A stretch of DNA of 64,000 bases, taken from Leptoclinus maculatus (lineage: Eukaryota; Chordata; Actinopteri; Perciformes; Stichaeidae). Below the pieces are notes generated by a model. The model was not told where the DNA came from. It did not search any database and saw only the letters and a program-made list of their open reading frames with translations. The translations under genes were made by a program, and so were the position numbers. Positions 36,358 through 50,437 of the stretch are shown here, piece after piece; position 1 is the stretch's first letter; every line of letters starts with the position of its first letter. The DNA lies in contig JAVDOI010000004.1 of NCBI GenBank assembly GCA_032191485.1, positions 17,015,443 to 17,079,442 of the forward strand. The letters run 5' to 3'.

Positions 36358-38464
36358 GTAACCAATTTCCCCTCTGAAGAGTCTGCTCGTCACATTTTAA
36401 ATCGTCTTAATTGTTCACTTTAAGTCCGCTTTCTGGAGATATATATATATATATAACTTTATGCCTAACATAGATATATGGAGAAAAAGTCCCAAAACTT
36501 CGAACGGACTAATGTTAACGGATCAACTGTAGCAATGATTGATGACTGACATTTGTAACTCCGTAACGTTTCAATTTGCTGAATTAACGTTATCTAACGT
36601 TAGTGAAGCTCACTGCTCGCATTTAAATTTTATATCGTGACATATTGAGTCTGCAGGACGGCTGCATTAATTTGATCATTTAGATTAAAACATAACGTTA
36701 AACCAAGGTTATGTCAAAGTCTCATACGAATGACAAATATATAGCTATTTCTTAAGTCTGCTTGATAACCCACAGAAGCAAATAAGCAGTTTTTTTTAAA
36801 TTAATGGTTTCGAAAGTTATTCAGGATTTGTACTTAATTTGAACTAATCCCCACATGGAAAACTGTATAAATTACCACCAAACATTTCCAATCTACTTTA
36901 CCTCCATATACCCCGTTGAGATGACACATATGTCTATAGTGCTGTGATTAATGTTATTGGTATTCATAGTTACCAGATGGAGCCATGGGTCATCAGTCTC
37001 TGCTGGCTGTTGCGATGCAGAAAGCCTCTGCCTCCTCTGTGTGTAGCTCTCCACCAAAACCTTGTATTAACCCTGCTGACATAAACAGATGATGAATGTC
37101 AGGGGGTTGGTGAAGCTTTGATTGTTCAAATAGCTGCTGGGCTGTAGCAACGCAGTCGTGAAATAATCAGGTTTCTGAGTGCTTCACAAAAGTAATTTCT
37201 AGAAGATATTAAATCTATAAATCGATTTTTTTTCTGCCCTTTTTTTTCTGTGTTGACTCTCTGGAAATACAACAAATTAGATCATTAGAGTTTCTCTCTT
37301 TCAGTATATAAAAATTGATATACATCTTTGATGGTCAGGAATCTTTTTTTCTCAACCAGTGTCTTATCATGTCAACCTTCATGTTATTGTTAATATTTTC
37401 CTTAAATGTTAAAGTAGCTTCCAAGTCAAAGAACAAACCTGTTGACGTCATCATATAGGCTATATTCTGTATCTGTCTGCGCTTCTGTATATCACGTTAT
37501 GTTGAATGTCTTAATGAAATCAATATTATGCCCCCTGTGTCCTTGGGGATGAAATTATGAAAGCACCTGTTATTGCAAAGTTCAGAAAGCATGCAATAAA
37601 ATAATATTAGTTCTCTTGATTCATTTAATTAATCAGATAAAAAAAATAAAGAAGGCCGTACCAAGGTTGTTAAATCATGGCTCTGTCAGGTGTTTTTAGA
37701 TTAAAAGCCCATGAAACAACACATCGTGACTGAGTGAGTCTCTGCTGCAGAGGGACTCCATGCACTTTAAGGGATGATGGAGATGTGAGTGATGGTAACG
37801 CTAACGTTAAACTGCTCTGTAAACTTCATCAGTCGGGCTGTCGGAGGGCTCAGACTCGCTCTGCTTCACGCAAGCACCGGAAATTAAGAGATTGATTGCT
37901 GGTGTTTGTGCCTCACGTTGCTTTTGTATTATTTTACAGTTATTAATTTGACAAAACGGCCTTGCTTTTGGGATTGAGGATTTTGAAAAACAAAACAGAA
38001 AAGAGAAAGAAATAGACACAATGAATATTTTATTACAGTGACATAGGTCTTGGAGATTTATTGCCATGGTAGTTTTAAATTGGATTATTTCCAAGATTTT
38101 AAGGAAACACAGCCTAGCCTCACATTGCATCATCATGTTTATGTGTTCAACAGTACAGTGTGTTAGTGGCAAACACAGACCCTCCACATTTGGACAGTGT
38201 CTGTTGTTCCTACAAGGTAGAAAGAGAGAAAATGAATCAAGATTGGCTGAGTTGAACAGGCATGATAACCATCGATAGTTCAGGCCAGCGTCCAGACACA
38301 CTTTACTGTTAACAAGCAATGCGGCGGCTCGTCTTACCTTAGAAGCCTTTCACACATTTTCACTTTAAGCTTTCTTGTACCGATTGTGAAATTTAAGAGG
38401 TTTTTTTTGTCTTGACACGGGTCAATATTCCACAATATGGTGTACATTGGTATAAGCATTCACA

Positions 38465-38860
38465 TTTGTTTTGTACAGACGGCAATCTCCGGTTCTAAAA
38501 AGTGAAGCCAATGCGGAAGAATTCTGATTGTATGGAAGTCTATGAGAAAATGACCCTCCTTCTCACTTGATTTATTACCTCACTAAACATTATAAACACA
38601 AGTTTATGGTCTTAATTGCTAGTTTTAAGTTTTCTTCAATACAGCATGATGTCCATTTTGTAAGTTTTGGTCCCATCTAGAGGAAATAGTTATACCTTGT
38701 GCCGTATATGGCATCCCTATGCCACTCCTCCGCAGTCCACATGGTCACTTGTATTCACTGGTTGCAAAAAACACAGATGGCGACGGCCAAAATGCAGAAC
38801 TCAAGGCTTCAAAACTGCAGTCCACAAACCAATGGGTGACGTCACGACTAAATTTCTCCT
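38465..38860. repeat. Teleost interspersed repeat
   Basis: GTCTATGAGAAAATGACCCT, CTTCAATACAGCATGATGTC, ACAGATGGCGACGGCCAAAA and CAATGGGTGACGTCAC are phrases I recognise from an abundant repeat of perciform fishes. The TGACGTCA inside it forms a perfect CRE palindrome. Confidence 0.65.
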
Positions 38861-41149
38861 TCATCTCCTTGTAATTTATACATATTAAAATAGACAGCAA
38901 ACACCTCTTCTGGCTTGTCTATTTTGATATAATCTGTCAGATTTATCTGATTTTCCTGCTTGGATCTGTAAGTGGCTGTTTATTTCCATTAAGATGGTTT
39001 CTACAAGTGTTTTTTGATGTTCAATGTGTGTTTACCTTCTTCCTCTGCTTACTACCTTGGCAGATCTTGGCAGTACACAACAGTTTTGTTGACACAGAAT
39101 TTTTATGTTGTTGTTATGCCATTTTTCTTTATTTGTGACAGCTGAAAACATGGGGACTCTCAGAGGGTTTGACATGCATTGCAGTTATGTTGTATGCACC
39201 TTAACCATCCGGCTACCAGGGTGCCACTTGTTTACACATTTTATGTAGTTTTTTATCCTAATATGAAAACTATCTGATCATCCAGTGTTTTTTCTGTGGC
39301 ATTTCTGCAGCCCCATCGATTTGATATGTATCAGACCTCAGACTTCTTATATAAAATCAAACCATTAAATCATAATAAATAGAAGAATATACATGTGGCA
39401 GTGAGAAGATGCAGTATGTGTTTGGTCACTGTCACTTTTAGGATATAAAGATCCAAGTTAGCTGTGCAATAACACTGCCACGACTCTAATGGGAATATAA
39501 TACAACAACAACGGTTCAGATTTCTTTTTAATGAAATATGGTCTAATCACTAATTGTCAATCTTTGTGTTCTTTTTAAAATTAAATGGTATCTTTAAGGT
39601 GCTCAGTAAACTTTGAAGTTCAGTGGACACCGTGATGCAACAAGCCATAAACTATTAAGTGAGAACTGGTTTTGAGGGATAAAATCTAAACAAATTTAGA
39701 CTTTGCTAGTGCAGCAGCTGCCTCGGCCTCTCTCCTCTGCATATTTATTTAAGCTCTTGCTTAAATAAATATGGCTGCATATCTGAGTCAGCCAAATCAC
39801 TGTAAAAGGTATCCTGTCTGTAATATCCTTTGGGGTGCCATTTTTCGCTGTTGGAAATTAAGCTAGTTGGCAATTCAAGCAAAGAGAACAAGGAAGTTCT
39901 ATTTTTTTTTTATCTGTTTTTATTTATTTTATCTACCCAATGGAACTTATATAATAGATTCAGGGAGTTCAGTTTTTGAGCAGCATCTAGTTCTTTTGAC
40001 ACTATGTTAAGAAATAATTGCAGTGTCACTGCAGGGTTAAACATCCTGTCTTTGTATGCCTCAGCAGATTTTCATAATTTTTACTTCCATTTCTGTGTGT
40101 TGCATGTGCACCTGGGGAACACTGACAGGTTCATAAATGTCACAAATTAAGCCGGCAAAGCCGACGGGGCAGATGCACACTACAAAGTAAATTGCCTCTC
40201 AGGCATTGGTGTAGACTGAGGCTCCTCTCCTGGCTGAATCACAATGAATTATCAGATAGCGATTCATTGTCTTGCTCAAGTATACAACACGCTACTGGTG
40301 ATGGAGGCATGTCGGCTCTTAAAGCGAATGAACTGGTGGTCTTTCAGCTACAGGATGTGCTCCCGTTGTTACGTCTGCAGTGTGGTCATGTAATCCAAGT
40401 CGCTGCTCTCCCAGGCCGCGAGTAGTGAGAAAGTAAAGTGTCATCTGGCCCAATGGTCAACTTGAAACAGGAACGGCCTGCTTTGAAAGCCATTCTTACG
40501 CCTGGGTGGTGAAATAAATACACCAGTCGCTATGGAGCCCATCTGTTTTCCAGGGATAATCACATAAAGGCTTCCCCACTAGGATAGCAGAGTGGGGGAG
40601 GGAAGGCAGCTATCGAGACAGAAAACCTGAATGTTATCTAACCAATTTCATAATAACAAAACACACAAAAGCATGTCGTATTAGCAGTTCACCGAGGGAG
40701 GATTAATGAAAGGTAGTGTTTAATGCATTTAGCTGCATGAGTGTCCCTATAGATGTCAGTTGTAGTGTGGATGTTGCTTTTATCGAGTTGCAATACTTAA
40801 TAGAGACCATTTAACGCCACTGGGACCACTGTGATGTGATTGTCCAGTGAAATTAAAGGCTGCTGATGGATTCTGCCAATTTACTTCCCACGTGTGTATA
40901 ACCCTCAGACAACTGCCATTGTGATGGGTCAGTCTTCTTTTATTTATTTTTTTGTGGAACGAGGATGGTTTCATGAAAAAGAAAGTATATCATTTGAATA
41001 TTTTAGTTTTTTGAAAATGATTGTGGTCTAGTAGTTATGAAAACTTTAACAGTTTAAAGTCTGGGTAAAGCAAAAATAGATATATGAGTTTATGACGCCA
41101 CAGAAAAAACAATATTTTTATTAAATTATGTGCTAGTGTGACCAACCGA

Positions 41150-41541
41150 GAACGTTTGTAAAGTTATTCTGGAGCCCTTTCTCATCATATGGACCTTTAT
41201 CAATTCTAAGTGCAGATTTAAGCCAATATTTTGGCAAACCGCTTTATTCAGTGCTGCCCAAAACTGCCCAGTGCTGCCCAAAACTCAAATGAGTCTTTCC
41301 TGGATTATTGTATCCAAAACAGCTACCTGTATTCCCTTGAAGCTATTTAAATCAATTCACGGATTCATTTCTAAATTTGTATGGAAAAATAAGCGCTCCA
41401 GAAAGAAATATTCCATAAGTAAGGGTGGATTAGCCCAACCTAATTGTATGTATTATCCCTGGACCTCACAACTAAGGTTTGTCACAGAATGGGTAAAAGA
41501 AAAGTCAGTTCTCTTTTTAGACCTTCCTTTTGTATGTTCGT
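41150..41541 (+). mobile_element. Fragment of an L1-like LINE reverse transcriptase
   Basis: In the frame at 41271-41541 the reading CIPLKLFKSIHGFISKFVWK followed by KGGLAQPNCMYYPWTSQLRF matches the region after the RT domain of L1-clade ORF2 (I..FIW..K....... L..P...GGL.LPN...YY.A.QL). The upstream 120 bases look related but frame-broken. It is a short dead fragment. Confidence 0.7.
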
Positions 41542-42519
41542 GAAGTTGCAAGCTAAAATGAAGTGCCGGTCACATTTACACACGTTCTGTAAGTTATAAA
41601 TAACTTACTCTGAATGCTGCTTCATTAACCTCCCACCTAAACCTGTATCATTTACCGGAACACAAATCCGAAAGCGCCCAACCCGCGATTCGACATGTGT
41701 ATCACTCCTACGCAGCCACCACTGAAATCTAATTCTACAAATAGTATAATAGCCCAATAATAATATTATGTGGCCTAATTGTATCTGCAACTGTGCAGAA
41801 ATAGCATGTTTAAACAAAAAGGAAAAAAAAGAAGGTGTGCAGCAGTTAAATGTTACTTTAGAATTTGAATGTCAACATTATGAACAAAGTTTCAGACTAT
41901 TCGGTCATGCCCTACTGATTTGTATATGTCTAATCAAATCCCAGGTTTAAAAAATCAGTACAGAGAGATTTTTTGATCTAAAAATATAAAGATTGTATTG
42001 GAGCTATGATTATGCAGTTTTCCCGTCCTGTCTACATTGCTAGATTATATGTATATGTTCCTTTAGTCTCGTAGAACAGCCAGTGTTATCACAGTTATCA
42101 CACTTTACCCTGCCCTAACGATGCTTTTGTTGAGTATCCAAGCAGTCGGGTACATACAGTATGAGAGGTCTAAAACAGAGGCGTGATTGTAAACGATGAA
42201 GATGACTGAGTGTCCACTGGCCTGGACATTGATTTGTTATTGTTATGTTTTAAAAAAAAAAAAAGAGTTGACAAAGCAGCCTGTACCCGTCCTCCCCGCT
42301 GTCAGACAAAGACAATCAGAGTGGTCTATGGAGACACTGTGGAGACCGCTTTCAAACAAATGACAGGTTGAAAACAAGCTGAAAAAACTGTTTACTTCTT
42401 TTTGGAAAGGGCTCATATTGTAGTCGCAGGTAGCTTTTATAATATTCATGCCAAGTCAGAATATCGAGGTTTAAGCGAAAATAAAAAACAGAATATATAT
42501 ATATATATTTATATGATAT

Positions 42520-42602
42520 ATAGCTTCTTATCCGATTAATAATTGATAAAGTAATAATCAAGAGAATAATTATCAAAGTAGTCGTTAGTTGCAGCCCAAA
42601 TG
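42520..42602. repeat. Fish repeat tail (AATCGATTAG...GTTGCAGCCC type)
   Basis: The sequence ATTAATAATTGATAAAG followed by GTAGTCGTTAGTTGCAGCCC resembles a frequent teleost repeat end. A similar stretch (GATTAGTCGACTAATTGTG) lies at about 55165-55258. Confidence 0.4.
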
Positions 42603-43796
42603 AAATGTAATGGCCATTTTGTTCCTTTAAACAGACTCATGATGCGTAGTGAATGTAATTCATCCTCTTGAGAACAGAGCTCAGCAGAGACTTTGCTTCT
42701 CCTTCCTACTGGGATGTTGGTTTGCTGGCATCTAAGAGTATGATAAGAAAGACACAGATGAGATGAAATCCTTTAAAAGTGGACACTGCGCCTACAATAG
42801 TTTCTGTCTTTCAGCTTTCTACTGCATTCATTCCTCATATAGTGATGCATTTTGAGGCATAGACATCCCAAAAACATGTATTCGGTTTGTCTCTGCTCAG
42901 CTGGCTTTGGCCGAGGTGGTGACTTAACTATTATCCGAGGGCCCATTTTGAATCAGTAGATTGCATAAAGAACAGATCACTGACTGCACAGAAGCACTGG
43001 GCAGATGGTTAACCGTCATCGAGAAAACTGGTATCAATCTTCTCATTTAACTTTTGAAAACAATGCCAATCAGCGTCTTTTTTAAATGTTGAACTATTTC
43101 TTTAAAAAAAGCCTTATAAGTTTCCTCCATTCACATTTCAATGAGAACCCTGGATCACTGCTTTCAGTTGTTGAAGCCTTTGGTCAAGTAGTGAAGTAAA
43201 CACCAACGTTTTCGTCTGATGATCAGACATTTAGTTTGGACTTGTAAACCCTCTCAACATGAGTTCACAGTTTATGTAATATGATGAATGTGCAGCCATT
43301 TCCTTCTCTATAATTTTTTACAAATACTGCATCTTTCACTGAGCCTTCTATGATTTATTTATTTAGAGGAACTTTCAGCCTGACAAACATAATAAACGTG
43401 TTTGAAACTAGACACATAGCTGTGAAGTAAAGGCACATTCATTCAATAAATGCCTGTTGCCTTCTTGCTCTCTGTGCATTTGCCTCTGGCTGGTAGTAAG
43501 ACTTGTGCAGAAGTGACAGTGTTTACTCATTTCCCAGGCAGACCAGATGCCCGTGGCAGAAACAGGTCAGGCGTTTCTTGGAAACTGCTGCTGTTGCCTG
43601 CTTGACAAACTTGTTTGTTGATTTTACTCGGGATGAGATGTTTAATGGGCTCTAAAACCGTTATACTTTAATGTAATACATTTGTCACTGACACTCGTAG
43701 ACCTAAACATGGGTGTAGCTTTGATATAAACCATCAACAAATGTTAACATTGAAAATTAAATGACCTTAAAGCTATACATTGTAAATGTCATTAGA

Positions 43797-44027
43797 AACA
43801 TCCATCCATCCATTATCCATAAACGCTTATCCCATTCTGAGTCGATCCCAGCTGATATTGGGCACCCTGAACAGGTCACCAGACTATATCGCAGGGCCTA
43901 CGCGTAGAGACATACAACCATATACGCTCACATTCACACTTGCGGGCAATTTAGAGTCGTTAATTAGTCGCTGCATGTCTTTGGACTGTGGGAGGAAGCC
44001 GGAGAACCCGGAGAAAACCCACGCTAA
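43797..44027 (-). repeat. Interspersed repeat of a widespread fish family, copy 2
   Basis: An inverted relative of 10284-10500: it starts with (CATC)n, then TCGATCCCAGCTGATATTGG, and ends TGTGGGAGGAAGCCGGAGAA. The most complete copy in the window. Confidence 0.8.
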
Positions 44028-47000
44028 GTAGAAACATGACTCGTATATGATTAACCCACAAATGCTGTGTGCAGACTTTCCCTCTTAATGATTACTTTTG
44101 AAGCAAAGAGAGGCAACTGTATTTAATGTTGTATGGAAAATTTGAAAAAATACATACTAAGGGCCCGGTCAAGCATCAGAGTGCTTGAACAGTTTGCAAA
44201 AAGTGAGTCACCTGTACTCGGCCTCAAAGTTATTTTGCTGTGAAGTAAATTTACAGATCAGTACCTTTTTATTTTTCTTACTACTTTTACTAATAACCAG
44301 ATAAGAAGGATATCGTTAACAAATGGGTTGCGTTAGGTAATGGTTTGCAAAGTTAGCATTATCTTTTGTCGACCTACAGGTCGGGCGGGTTTTAATTCAT
44401 ATTTGCAGCAACCAAAAAGAAAAACCCGTACTCATTTAAAACGATAACAAAAAGCCGCCCCAGGCTGCTACAAAGAGCTCTGTCTGATCTGGGTCATAGG
44501 AATCAGTTTTAGATGTTCCAGACTGTATGCCAATGGATAACATAACAAATTGTTCCCTAATACTGTTGTTTCTTTTTCGATTGCCTGTCCTGGGACTTAA
44601 GCATGGAGATTCATTCTTGACCTTAAAGAAATCTTGACTCTATGGTCCACTTAATATCCTTCTTTTTTGTAACTTAAATTACACAATTAAAATTCACCCC
44701 ATCTCCAACTGACTTTGATGGGACAGTTTGCGTAACACAGGGATCAGACTACACAATATCAGTCTGACAATGTCTTGACCTCACTGACATGGGCTGTTGG
44801 GAATGAAAGTAAACTATATAGGAAAATGGGTACTTCCAGGCCCACAGCGGAATTTTTTCTAGACAGCCTGTGACAATTAATTAATTATGCCTTTAATGCC
44901 AAATAAACAGGAAATAAAAAAAAAAATAATGAGACACTATCTGTAATGTCAAGAATGTCTTATCTTATTAATGTGTTATCTCTCCAGTGGCATCCCACTT
45001 ACAAGAGAGAAAGTGAATTGTATCCAAATGGCACAAGCAGGCGGTTCAATCTTAGTCACTGTGATGACTGCATGCTCTCCCTGTCCATTTCATAACAAAA
45101 GACACATATGTTGGGCTTTAGAAATATTCCTGTTATTTCCTTTACACTAGAGCTGGTCCCTGGTGCTGTACTGTGGCATTCGCTGCTTCTAAATCAAAAG
45201 GATGGGTCTAAGGATTATAGGGGATTAATAAGTATATTTTGGCTAATCAAACCTAACCTGTAGTTTGGAAATTAGTGAGTTTGTAGAAATGGAAAGGACT
45301 TTCTCTTGTGTAATGGACACAGGATGATTTCATTGAGTTCATTGTTATTATTTGGAAAAAGACAATGGCTATTTTCCCCCCTTTATCTGCTGGGTTGTGG
45401 GGTGACGTGCCATGTATTTCTGAGTAGCAAACAATCACAACAGCAAATAGGGTTTCTGATCCATCTGGCAGCAACACAGAAATAGCTTGGTGAAGGAGCA
45501 CTACAAGAGATGAGTAAAGCACTTCTTGTCCATGTATATTCAATGTCCACTGATTCAGTCAAGGTACAACAGATCAGTTGCTCTCGATAAACCTTGATGA
45601 ATTACCAAACAATGCTCAGTGAATATAATAGATTGGTATCGCTGTCCTTGCAGCGACCTTACTCTTGTCAGAGGCTACAATAGTCCTGTTTCATTTGTTT
45701 TACTGCTCCTTTAAGCGGTAGGATAGAAGGAAATTACACTTTGCCCTTGTTTATGTTTTTGTCTTGTCGAACTATAGGGAGCTCTCAGATGGCACACACC
45801 TGTGCAAAAGCCCAGCAGTTCCCAAAGTCACAGCCACCACAATAACAGATTGAGCCTCCGCAGATGGCTCGCGAGCTCCGAGCATGCACAAGGATGTTTA
45901 TGCTCAAAGCGCTGTTTGTTGCATTATTCTCCAAAACGCCAGAGGGCTTACAAACAAAATATACTGTGAACAACCAAATGGCAAACGGCAAACAGCAAAA
46001 CGGCATAAACCAACTTCCACAATGTGGAGGAATTGTAATAACCGTAAATCCATATCTTATATTCATGGTCTACTTAATTTCCTTTATACAAGCCCTGTAA
46101 AGAAAGAAGTCAAGTATTGAATGCATTATAATGAACTGAAGGTTGAATATCTTGTAAACAATTTGATTTGGCTGCAAAGCATGTACTCAAATGTAGATTT
46201 TTAAGACCTCCTGTTCCTAAGACACCTAAAAACAAATTGGTCCTTTTGTATAATCCCTAGACATGTGACAATCAAGCTTTGATCACGCTCTCGCCGCGCC
46301 TGCCAAGTTACACAAATCACACGACATGCAGGCTGTGATCACGTCATTAACTATGCCTACCATATATACAGTACATACATCACCAGGCAGCCTTGCTCAA
46401 TATGAGTAGCTTTACCTTTCATTTTTCCCTCACCTCATATTTCTCACTTCAAAAAGCTTGGATACTCACACAGAGAGCTGCTACAACAGATAGTGATCTA
46501 ATCCGACCTGATTAGATAATTATGATATTTATCATGCCCAACCTCCTCAGTTACAAGGAACCCAGGAAGACGTCTGCTGCATATCTATACCCCTATAAAC
46601 TGGGCAGTATATAGACATTGAACATTTGACTCATGGTTAGGTTGGTGACAAAGTTTAATGTTTACCCAAACAACCTCACGTTTTCATGAAATACTGGGGC
46701 ACAAAAATGATTATTTAAACTGATATGAGAATGCTATTTTAATCCTGATTTCTTGGGGAGTGCATTTACATAATGACAAAAAGATGAATAATAAAACATT
46801 TGTTGGGTGCCTACAAACAGTCAACTATACAGTCTACAGTGTACAGAGCATACAGAAAGAAGACTATACAAATGAGAGTGCAAAAAGAAGACTAGCAACA
46901 TTCTGTACACTGACAGCAACATCTGGTACTGTGAGCCACATCTGCAATTTATTCAAATGCAGCTATTTTGGAGATAGTCTCTACTTCACCTGCTGATTGC

Positions 47001-47642
47001 TTGTTGGCAACAGCTTGCTCATCTTCACCTTTACCCCCCTTCTCTCCGCCTCACACAGAAACAATGAATCTGTAATTGCTTTAATTTGACTCTTAATATG
47101 AGAAGCCAGGACAACAGATCCATTCCAAGAGCAAACAGGAGGCAGAAGGCATAACGGCTGTGATTCATCACATCGATGCAGATCTGTTGGTGTGTTGAGT
47201 CGAGGGGTATGTCTGTGCAGATTACTCTGACACAAGCAGAGAATGGGATTCATTTTCCCGTTCAAGCAGGAAGGCCTGGCCATCTTGCAAGGGAAACCGT
47301 TGTCTCGTTCAGTTGAAACTTCAGACACAAAAGAGGTCGTGGTGGAGACGATAAATAGCTTTCATCTAGGGGTGGAAATGGGGTGGTATGAATTTGCCCT
47401 ACAGTATGAATTTTGACTATACGCTGCTCTGCCTCCTCGTTTTCCAGATTATTTGCTGGCACAAGCTGATGATGACGAATTGCCAATTCTGCTTTGTTTA
47501 GAAATTAGGAAATGGCTGAAACCGCTGCAAATAACAAAGAGGAGGAGTTGGTAAAAAATACAGGTGAAACTTCCATTATATTTGTGTGGTTTGGGTTTAA
47601 AAAGTCAGACAACGAGCAGAAAATACTAGTCTGCAATTTACG

Positions 47643-47838
47643 TTGGATGACAGGTTTTCATCCCAGTTGACATTGGGGGAAGGCAGGGTACACCCTGGAC
47701 AGCTCACCAGACTATCGCACGGCCAACGCATACAACCATTCATGCTCACATTCACACCTGTGGGCGATTTAGAGTCATCAGTTAACCTAAGATGCATGTC
47801 TTTGGACTGTGGGAGGAAGCCGGAGAGAACCCACGCTG
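47643..47838 (-). repeat. Interspersed repeat of a widespread fish family, copy 3
   Basis: Same orientation and content as the copy at 43797, with GGGTACACCCTGGACAGCTC and GGACTGTGGGAGGAAGCCGG, and a (GCT)n run at its end. Confidence 0.8.
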
Positions 47839-48195
47839 CTGCTGCTGCAAAATCTAAAAGACAAAAATGTAATTTGATTCTGTTGAATAAAATAGAATTG
47901 TGTTTGACCCATTTATGGTGTGGCTATCATACAACATGTTGAAACAATATAAGGCTGTCCAGTGCCACTCCTAACCATGAAGCAAAGAATATCTGTTTCT
48001 TCGAATATCTTGAGGATCGTTCATCTGATGTACTTGTTGTGCATTCAAGTGAGTGCAGTTTCAAATTTGGTGCTATTTGTACACACAACATGTTCAATAT
48101 TTAAACCTATATCATATAAAGAGCCAATAGCGCTCACTGAGTCGAACACATTGTGTGCAGCGGGCCTTTACAGGCCGTAGCTCATTGACTGCTGT

Positions 48196-48638
48196 CAGGG
48201 GCGGACTGGGGGAAAAAGTGGCCCGGGAGTTACTGTCAGACCGGCCCACTCAATATGCGGCGCGCTGCCCACTCAATGCATCACACGTATCGACCAGTCA
48301 GTGGCCTACTGGGAAAAATGCCCATACACTTAACATTATTTTGGATGATTACAAAGAAATTACATCATATATGTTTTTTTTTATAACATTTGGATCCACT
48401 AATTTGCCTGGATGGACACATGGAATAAAATGATACTGGAGAGGGAGGGCCGGTTAGTGATGGACGTGGGCCAGTGTTGGACCAGCCCAACCCCGTTGGG
48501 CTGGTCCAACGGGGTTGGACCAGCGGGGTTGGACCAACGGGGTTGGACCAGCGGGGTTGGACCAACGGGGTTGGACCAACGGGGCCATAGGGGATACCGG
48601 GGATTTCCCCGGTATCCCCTATGGCCAGCCCGCCCCTG
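48196..48638. mobile_element. Non-autonomous hAT element with internal minisatellite and palindromes
   Basis: Ends CAGGGGCGGACTGG (left) and its near-complement CCAGCCCGCCCCTG (right) are flanked by the exact 8-bp repeat ACTGCTGT at 48188-48195 and 48639-48646, indicating hAT-type transposition. It is 443 bp with no transposase. The right half consists of 15-bp GGTTGGACCAACGGG-type repeats and two perfect hairpins (48476-48510 and 48583-48626). Confidence 0.88.
48511..48584. repeat. 15-bp minisatellite inside the hAT element
   Basis: About five tandem units alternating GGTTGGACCAACGGG and GGTTGGACCAGCGGG. Confidence 0.9.
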
Positions 48639-48885
48639 ACTGCTGTTCACTGTTGCTGCTGGATGCTGGATATACAATCGTTACAACCGAAATCTTCTTT
48701 ACATCCTGGAGTCAACGAGCGATGAGCGCTTCTCAAGAGAGAGCTGCAAGGAGCACTTCCGGGGGTAAAATGGTTCAACGAAACAAACAAAAAATCCCAT
48801 TACATGATGTTCACTGAGGTTTTTATTATCTTAATGTGCACATCTGTTTTCCCTTATTTATTTTCTCCAGACCGATCTTAGATTT

Positions 48886-48990
48886 ATTGATGACTCTAAA
48901 TCGCACATATGTGAAAGTGAGCTTCTCTATATGTTGGCCCTGCGATAGTCTGGCAAGGCTAAGTGGTTAAAGGTAATGGATGGATGATAG
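48886..48990 (+). repeat. Interspersed repeat of a widespread fish family, copy 4 (degraded)
   Basis: TGACTCTAAATCGCACATATG and CCTGCGATAGTCTGGCAAG match the 3' part of the family seen at 10284, followed by GGATGGATG. Confidence 0.6.
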
Positions 48991-49354
48991 ATGACCAAAC
49001 AGGGCAGGTCCAACCAGACTGCCATTTTAAGATCAATTTATTAATGTCTCTGATTTTAACTGGCTGGACTCTATTATTTGTTTTAAAATGCTTAATGTAG
49101 CACAACTAAGGTCTATGTTACAGTATGTGTTAGGTGGTACAGAACATGTTGTAATCACAGATTCACTTCACAGTAGGCCTGTGATGTTGGCTTTGCACTA
49201 ACAGCCATCAAACGGACACTCTTTGCCTCAAGAGATTGTTATAATTGATTAAAGTAATAATTTGTGTTTTCATTTATTCCTAACAGAATTAAAGTTACAT
49301 TTGGGCAAGAAAATCTGGTCTGACATATGGAGACCACTGGGAATCCTCCTATAC

Positions 49355-50437
49355 TAGTGGTGTAACGGATCACGGGTCGATCCGTGATCGGTTCGGATCA
49401 CCCCTCACGGTTCGGGTCACTCGTGAACCGCGGATCAATTGAGTATTTTTTTATTTATTTTTTTTAATCTTTTTTTTTTTTTACAGTGTAATCATCATAG
49501 TGTGTAATACAGTTGTACTGCTGCTGTTCCTTTTCAACTAACAAGTCCCCGAATATCAATGCAGAGTGTCAGTGAACAGATATAAAGCAGTAGTGTGTTC
49601 ACGTGAACGGAGCAGGTTAAAAGCATTTAACGGCGAAAGTCACGGCGAGCAGAGGAACTTCAGAAGCCCCCGGGTCATTTAAGTCACAAGTTTGGGATAA
49701 TTTTGTCTTCCCTGTAAAGTATAATGACGGATAAGGGTGGTGGACAAAACCGTTACGGTATGTAGGCGTTATTTAAAAAGAAAGACATACGACAAGGTAA
49801 AGACTGTGACCGCTTTCACCACGGCGGAGTGATTCATAGACCGGTGCTGCAGACACGCCCCCTCTGTGAGAGTCACACAGACACACACCTGGTGCAGGTG
49901 CTGACAGAAGCATCAGAGTGAAGCTAGACAGGCCCAGTAGTAACAGTCACTACAGAAAGGTCGACCCTCTCCCCAGACAATGGAGATATTCTCATCTTTT
50001 TGAAAATAATGTCACAGTAATGGTAAACATTATTGTGTATTTGAATGACATAACCTGACAGGAAGTAAACACAGACCCAAGTTGTTGCCGATCAGTTCAG
50101 TTCAGTGGAAGCTAGCTCACATATTCTTTCAATATTGATCAAAGGACGAGGGCATCAACATACCTCATGTTGCACTTAAACTTAAACAGAATTGAATATT
50201 CTTGAATGTTTTAATTGTATTTATTAATTTCATTTAAAATTGGACATCTTCAATATTTTAGTTTTTATGTAAGACTATAGCCCAAAGTTCTTTTCTTTAA
50301 GTGTTCTTGAAGTTCTTTAATTAATAAATGGAAAGCAAAGTTATATTTGACTCCTCCCCTTTTCTTTGTTGATCCGAAAAATGATCCGAACCGTGATCCG
50401 AACCGAACCGTGAGGTTTGTGATCCGTTGCACCCCTA
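49355..50437 (+). mobile_element. Defective hAT transposon with BED-finger remnant
   Basis: Left end TAGTGGTGTAACGGATCAC and right end GTGATCCGTTGCACCCCTA are near-perfect inverted repeats, flanked by the exact 8-bp duplication TCCTATAC at 49347-49354 and 50438-50445. At about 49680-49730 the + strand reads KSQVWDNFVFPVKYNDG and then a stop, the start of a BED zinc-finger domain as in hAT transposases. The rest of the gene is deleted or scrambled. Length 1083 bp. Confidence 0.88.

Noticed and set aside
37807..38319. 170-codon minus-strand ORF, the longest in the window
   Set aside because: No recognised domain, residue usage typical of random AT-rich sequence, no splice context.
43786..44031. 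ORFs at 43786-44031 and 47643-47942 that resemble each other
   Set aside because: The similarity comes from two copies of the same interspersed repeat read in the same frame, not from a gene family.
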